A stretch of DNA of 26,286 nucleotides from a virus, in IMG/VR virus record IMGVR_UViG_3300047473_000003, positions 1-26,286 of that record; one strand, given 5' to 3'. The notes under the pieces were generated by a model, which worked only from the letters and a program-made list of their open reading frames with translations, had not been told where the DNA came from and made no database searches. Positions within the stretch are counted from its first letter, which is position 1. Every line of letters starts with the position of its first letter. The translations under genes and the position numbers were made by a program. This document shows, in pieces, positions 24,706 through 26,286 of this stretch.

Positions 24706-24878
24706 TCAGACACCGCCGGCGCTTGCGCCGCATCCGTCAACGTGAACTGCACGTCGTCGCGGTACGTATTCCAGTCGCACTCAAGCACGCGAAAATTGGG
24801 CATTCCAAGCACTTGCGTGATCGCTGCCTTGACGATGACGATCGCATCTTCCTGCGAAATTGATAACTTGATTTCCAT
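24702..24878 (-). CDS. Small protein upstream of erf (58 residues, unknown)
   Basis: ATG 24878 to TGA 24702-24704. The product MEIKLSISQEDAIVIVKAAI is followed by a short loop with VLGMPNFRVLECDWNTYRDD and an Ala/Pro end. GGGAGGA lies 8 bases upstream in a leader that also precedes the 68-residue gene. The stop overlaps the erf start (ATGA), so it is the first gene of the recombination unit. The strand-helix-strand layout is compatible with a small partner of the annealing protein, but no family is recognised. Confidence 0.7.
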   Translation of the reverse strand: MEIKLSISQEDAIVIVKAAITQVLGMPNFRVLECDWNTYRDDVQFTLTDAAQAPAVSE

Positions 24879-24883
24879 GACAA

Positions 24884-24906
24884 ATCCTCCCAGTTAAACG
24901 TTTTAC
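24884..24906 (-). promoter_or_regulatory. Repeated leader/RBS element, copy 1
   Basis: These 23 bases are identical to 25150-25172. On the - strand each has the palindrome AAACGTTT followed by AACT and GGGAGGA, the ribosome binding site of the gene downstream. This copy precedes the 58-residue gene. Confidence 0.75.
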
Positions 24907-24923
24907 CAATTACAAACTAGCTT

Positions 24924-24939
24924 TGTGATTGCGCTCACA
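24924..24939. promoter_or_regulatory. TGTGA-N6-TCACA palindrome, copy 2
   Basis: TGTGA (24924-24928), TTGCGC, TCACA (24935-24939) is a perfect inverted repeat with CRP-type core spacing. It lies at the end of the 68-residue gene and about 46 bases before the 58-residue gene that heads the recombination unit. It could be an operator, but it also equals the start of a vestigial gene (see findings). Confidence 0.4.
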
Positions 24940-25141
24940 GCGGCTTCCCCCTGGCCAAGCGCTCGCCATACCGCCGCGTGACGCCCTTTGTTCGCGGTCT
25001 ACCTGCCCTGCTTTTCGGCGCATCGAGCGGCTTGCCACGGTGAAACCGGCTCTGCACGCATTCGTAAGTCAGGCCGGTTGCCAGCGCCCAGCCGCAGAGC
25101 GTCTTGCGCACGCCATTGAACTCGAAAAGTTTAATCTTCAT
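24935..25141 (-). CDS. Small putative DNA-binding protein
   Basis: Encodes 68 residues from ATG 25141, with GGGAGG about 10 bases upstream. The sequence (MKIKLFEFNGVRKTLCGWAL, ATGLTYECVQSRFHRGKPLD, then a basic tail APKSRAGRPRTKG) follows the phage pattern FNG...TL..WA...GL.Y..V..R...G, a helix-turn-helix-like module that also occurs beside phage HNH nucleases. The tail contains a GRPR AT-hook-like tetrad. A role in DNA binding or transcription control of the early region is plausible. The gene lies between two copies of a repeated leader element. Confidence 0.65.
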   Translation of the reverse strand: MKIKLFEFNGVRKTLCGWALATGLTYECVQSRFHRGKPLDAPKSRAGRPRTKGVTRRYGERLARGKPL

Positions 25142-25149
25142 GATCGTTC

Positions 25150-25172
25150 ATCCTCCCAGTTAAACGTTTTAC
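25150..25172 (-). promoter_or_regulatory. Repeated leader/RBS element, copy 2
   Basis: This is the second identical 23-base copy of the element at 24884-24906. It overlaps the TAA stop of the 59-residue membrane-protein gene and provides the GGGAGG for the 68-residue gene. Confidence 0.75.
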
Positions 25173-25348
25173 AAATTCGGCCTATCTTTCACATCAGTCC
25201 CAACAGCGCCCCACCGAGTCGTGTACGCGCCGTCCCAGTCAATCGCGCGCCGCCGCCTGCGCTTGCGCCATGTCGGACGCAGCGCGGCCAACAGCCCGAG
25301 TGCGGCGATACCGAAGCAGATTGAGCACAGCGGTAGCTGCCAGCTCAC
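25169..25348 (-). CDS. Small membrane protein (59 residues)
   Basis: GTG 25348 overlaps the stop of the upstream paralogue gene (GTGA) and the frame ends at TAA 25169-25171. The product starts MSWQLPLCSICFGIAALGLL, giving a transmembrane segment (about residues 5-24), then RPTWRKRRRRR (24-34), a strong cytoplasmic basic anchor, and a soluble end with DWDGAYTTRWGAVGTDVKD. One membrane span plus a positive cluster suggests an inner-membrane protein. No family is recognised. Confidence 0.6.
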   Translation of the reverse strand: MSWQLPLCSICFGIAALGLLAALRPTWRKRRRRRAIDWDGAYTTRWGAVGTDVKDRPNL

Positions 25349-25588
25349 GGCGTGACCTCGCCGAGAACCTCACGTCGCAGAGCCCCGTATTGGTAATCGT
25401 TGCCGACCACGTCACCTATCAGCGCGACGATCCACAACCGCGCGCCAGGCCATTGCGGCGGGAGCATCGTCGCGTGTAGTGCCTTTTCCGTGCAGAGTTC
25501 CGATTTGCGCGCACGCAGTTTGGTAACGTCCCCGACCTGCACGCCGCGATCAAATGATCGGCCGATCATCGGCTGGCCATATTGATCC
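25341..25588. repeat. 248-bp tandem duplication, copy 1
   Basis: Matches 26039-26286 with 7 differences by my count (about 97%). It encodes the last ~80 residues of the protein at 25345-26046 and the GTGA junction with the next gene. The right copy runs off the window edge, so the duplication may be longer. Confidence 0.93.
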
Positions 25589-26046
25589 GACCGCCAATAC
25601 GCTATCTTTGCGCCGCGCGCTCTCAGCGCCGCCATGCGCGCGCGCTGCGCATCGGTCCATGACGCAGCAACCACTGTAATTACCGCAGCCCAGTACGCAC
25701 CGTCGCCGAAGCCGCCGCCGAAGCCGTTGCCGGAGCCGTTGCCGAAGCCGTTGCCGCCGTCGCCGGAGCCGGAGCCGTTGCCGGAGCCGTTGCCGTAGTC
25801 GCCGTCGCCGGAGCCGTCGCCGTCGCCGTCGCCGTTGCCGGAGCCGTCGCCGTCGCCGTCGCCGTAGCCGAAGCCGTTGCCGTCGCCGGAGCCGGAGCCG
25901 TAGCCGTAGCCGTCGCCGTAGCCGTAGTCGCCGTCGCCGTCGCCGGAGCCGTTGCCGTAGCCGTAGTCGCCGTAGCCGAAGCCGGAGCCGTGCGTCGCCC
26001 ATGCGGGCGGCGTACCTCGGATCAGATAGTCCATACACCAGCTCAC
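25345..26046 (-). CDS. (Gly-X)n repeat protein with conserved C-terminal domain
   Basis: Encodes 233 residues from GTG 26046, overlapping the upstream stop as GTGA; ATG 26034 is an alternative. Residues 5-19 (MDYLIRGTPPAWATH) lead to about 98 residues (20-118) of alternating Gly and one of Asp, Tyr, Ser, Asn or Phe. Residues about 119-150 (AVITVVAASWTDAQRARMAA) form a linker. The C-terminal domain (about 152-233: IAYWRSDQYGQPM, CTEKALHATMLPPQWPGARL, WIVALIGDV, ALRREVLGEV) is found at the end of repeat proteins, including pentapeptide-repeat ones, in phages and bacteria (DUF7666-like, by memory). Its function is unknown to me. Confidence 0.75.
   Translation of the reverse strand: MSWCMDYLIRGTPPAWATHGSGFGYGDYGYGNGSGDGDGDYGYGDGYGYGSGSGDGNGFGYGDGDGDGSGNGDGDGDGSGDGDYGNGSGNGSGSGDGGNGFGNGSGNGFGGGFGDGAYWAAVITVVAASWTDAQRARMAALRARGAKIAYWRSDQYGQPMIGRSFDRGVQVGDVTKLRARKSELCTEKALHATMLPPQWPGARLWIVALIGDVVGNDYQYGALRREVLGEVTP
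25690..25990. repeat. Hexanucleotide-type low-complexity repeat (GCCGNN)n
   Basis: About 300 bases of GCC followed by a varied triplet, encoding the Gly-X tract on the - strand. The X codons seen are GAC, TAC, TCC, AAC and TTC, so third positions are always C. Changes in repeat number keep the frame. Confidence 0.9.
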
Positions 26047-26286
26047 GGCGTGACCTCGCCGAGAACCTCACGTTGCAGAGCCCCGTATTTGTAATCGTTG
26101 CCGATCACGTCACCTATCAGCGCGACGATCCACAACCGCGCGCCAGGCCATTTCGGCGGGAGCATCGTCGCGTGTAGTGCCTTTTCCGTGCAGAGTTCCG
26201 ATTTGCGCGCACGCAGTTTGGTAACGTCCCCGACCTGCACGCCGCGATCAAATGATCGGCCGTGCATCGGCTGGCCATATTCATCC
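26039..26286. repeat. 248-bp tandem duplication, copy 2
   Basis: This is the right-hand copy of 25341-25588 at a 698-bp offset, cut by the end of the window. Confidence 0.93.
26043..26286 (-). CDS. Paralogue of the (Gly-X)n protein, C-terminal part (partial)
   Basis: The frame is open to the window edge and ends at TGA 26043-26045. The visible 80 residues include DEYGQPMHGRSFDRGVQVGD, CTEKALHATMLPPKWPGARL and ALQREVLGEVTP, differing from the downstream paralogue at only a few positions. An ATG at 26267 exists but is internal to the conserved domain, since DEYGQP upstream of it aligns with DQYGQP of the paralogue. The start therefore lies outside the window. Whether it also carries a Gly-X tract cannot be seen. 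Confidence 0.8.
   Translation of the reverse strand, partial: DEYGQPMHGRSFDRGVQVGDVTKLRARKSELCTEKALHATMLPPKWPGARLWIVALIGDVIGNDYKYGALQREVLGEVTP

Noticed and set aside
25690-25990. Diversity-generating retroelement variable region, because X codons look like substituted AAC codons (NNC)
   Set aside because: No reverse transcriptase, template repeat or matching near-copy is visible. The pattern is simple alternation over 300 bases, better explained as a coding microsatellite.
25700-25990. CRISPR array
   Set aside because: The repeats are contiguous hexamers without spacers of fixed length.
1-26286. tRNA or rRNA genes
   Set aside because: No cloverleaf-like or rRNA-like segment was noticed on reading both strands. 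A tRNAscan-type search was not possible here.

Overview
The window is part of the genome of a podovirus-like tailed bacteriophage, free or as a prophage, with a GC-rich base composition. The host is probably a Pseudomonadota bacterium. This rests on the T7-type order of virion genes on the + strand, the Erf/YqaJ/NinB/YbcO recombination genes on the - strand, tight ATGA/TGATG/GTGA gene overlaps throughout, and the lack of any host-type gene. Terminase, portal, capsid and integrase genes are not in the window, so neither the lifestyle nor a precise taxon can be fixed.

Region 1 (1-20832, + strand) is the late module. It starts with the end of a structural gene, then two tail-fibre-like proteins and two large beta-helix-like spikes. 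Two of these proteins carry apparent signal peptides. Next comes the T7-like series: tail tubular A (gp11-like), tail tubular B/nozzle (gp12-like), a gp13-like protein, small internal virion proteins (gp14-like), and the large internal core proteins (gp15- and gp16-like). A fibre/spike with a T7 gp17-type N-terminus follows. The module ends with a lysis block: holin candidate, NNPxNI-type muralytic protein with a membrane tail, an unknown 98-residue protein, a NlpC/P60-like hydrolase and a small lipoprotein.

Region 2 (20833-21052) is where the two transcription directions converge. It holds a short GC hairpin, a doubtful small membrane ORF, and a 27-bp repeat that looks like the remnant 3' end of a gene lying 660 bp away.

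Region 3 (21052-22615, - strand) is an accessory cassette. It holds a Mom-like DNA-modification protein bracketed by the 27-bp repeat, an Ala/Trp repeat protein, and several tiny ORFs joined by three copies of a ~24-28 bp junction that supplies both the last codons of one gene and the ribosome binding site of the next.

Region 4 (22612-24878, - strand) is the recombination module: YbcO/DUF1364-like nuclease, NinB, YqaJ exonuclease, Erf single-strand annealing protein and a 58-residue unknown. Region 5 (24935-26286, - strand) holds a small putative DNA-binding protein, a 59-residue membrane protein, and two tandem paralogues sharing a ~97% identical 248-bp segment. One paralogue has a striking (Gly-X)n repeat. 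Two copies of a 23-bp leader element, and two copies of a TGTGA-N6-TCACA palindrome that also encode the same gene start, show repeated recombination at gene junctions here.
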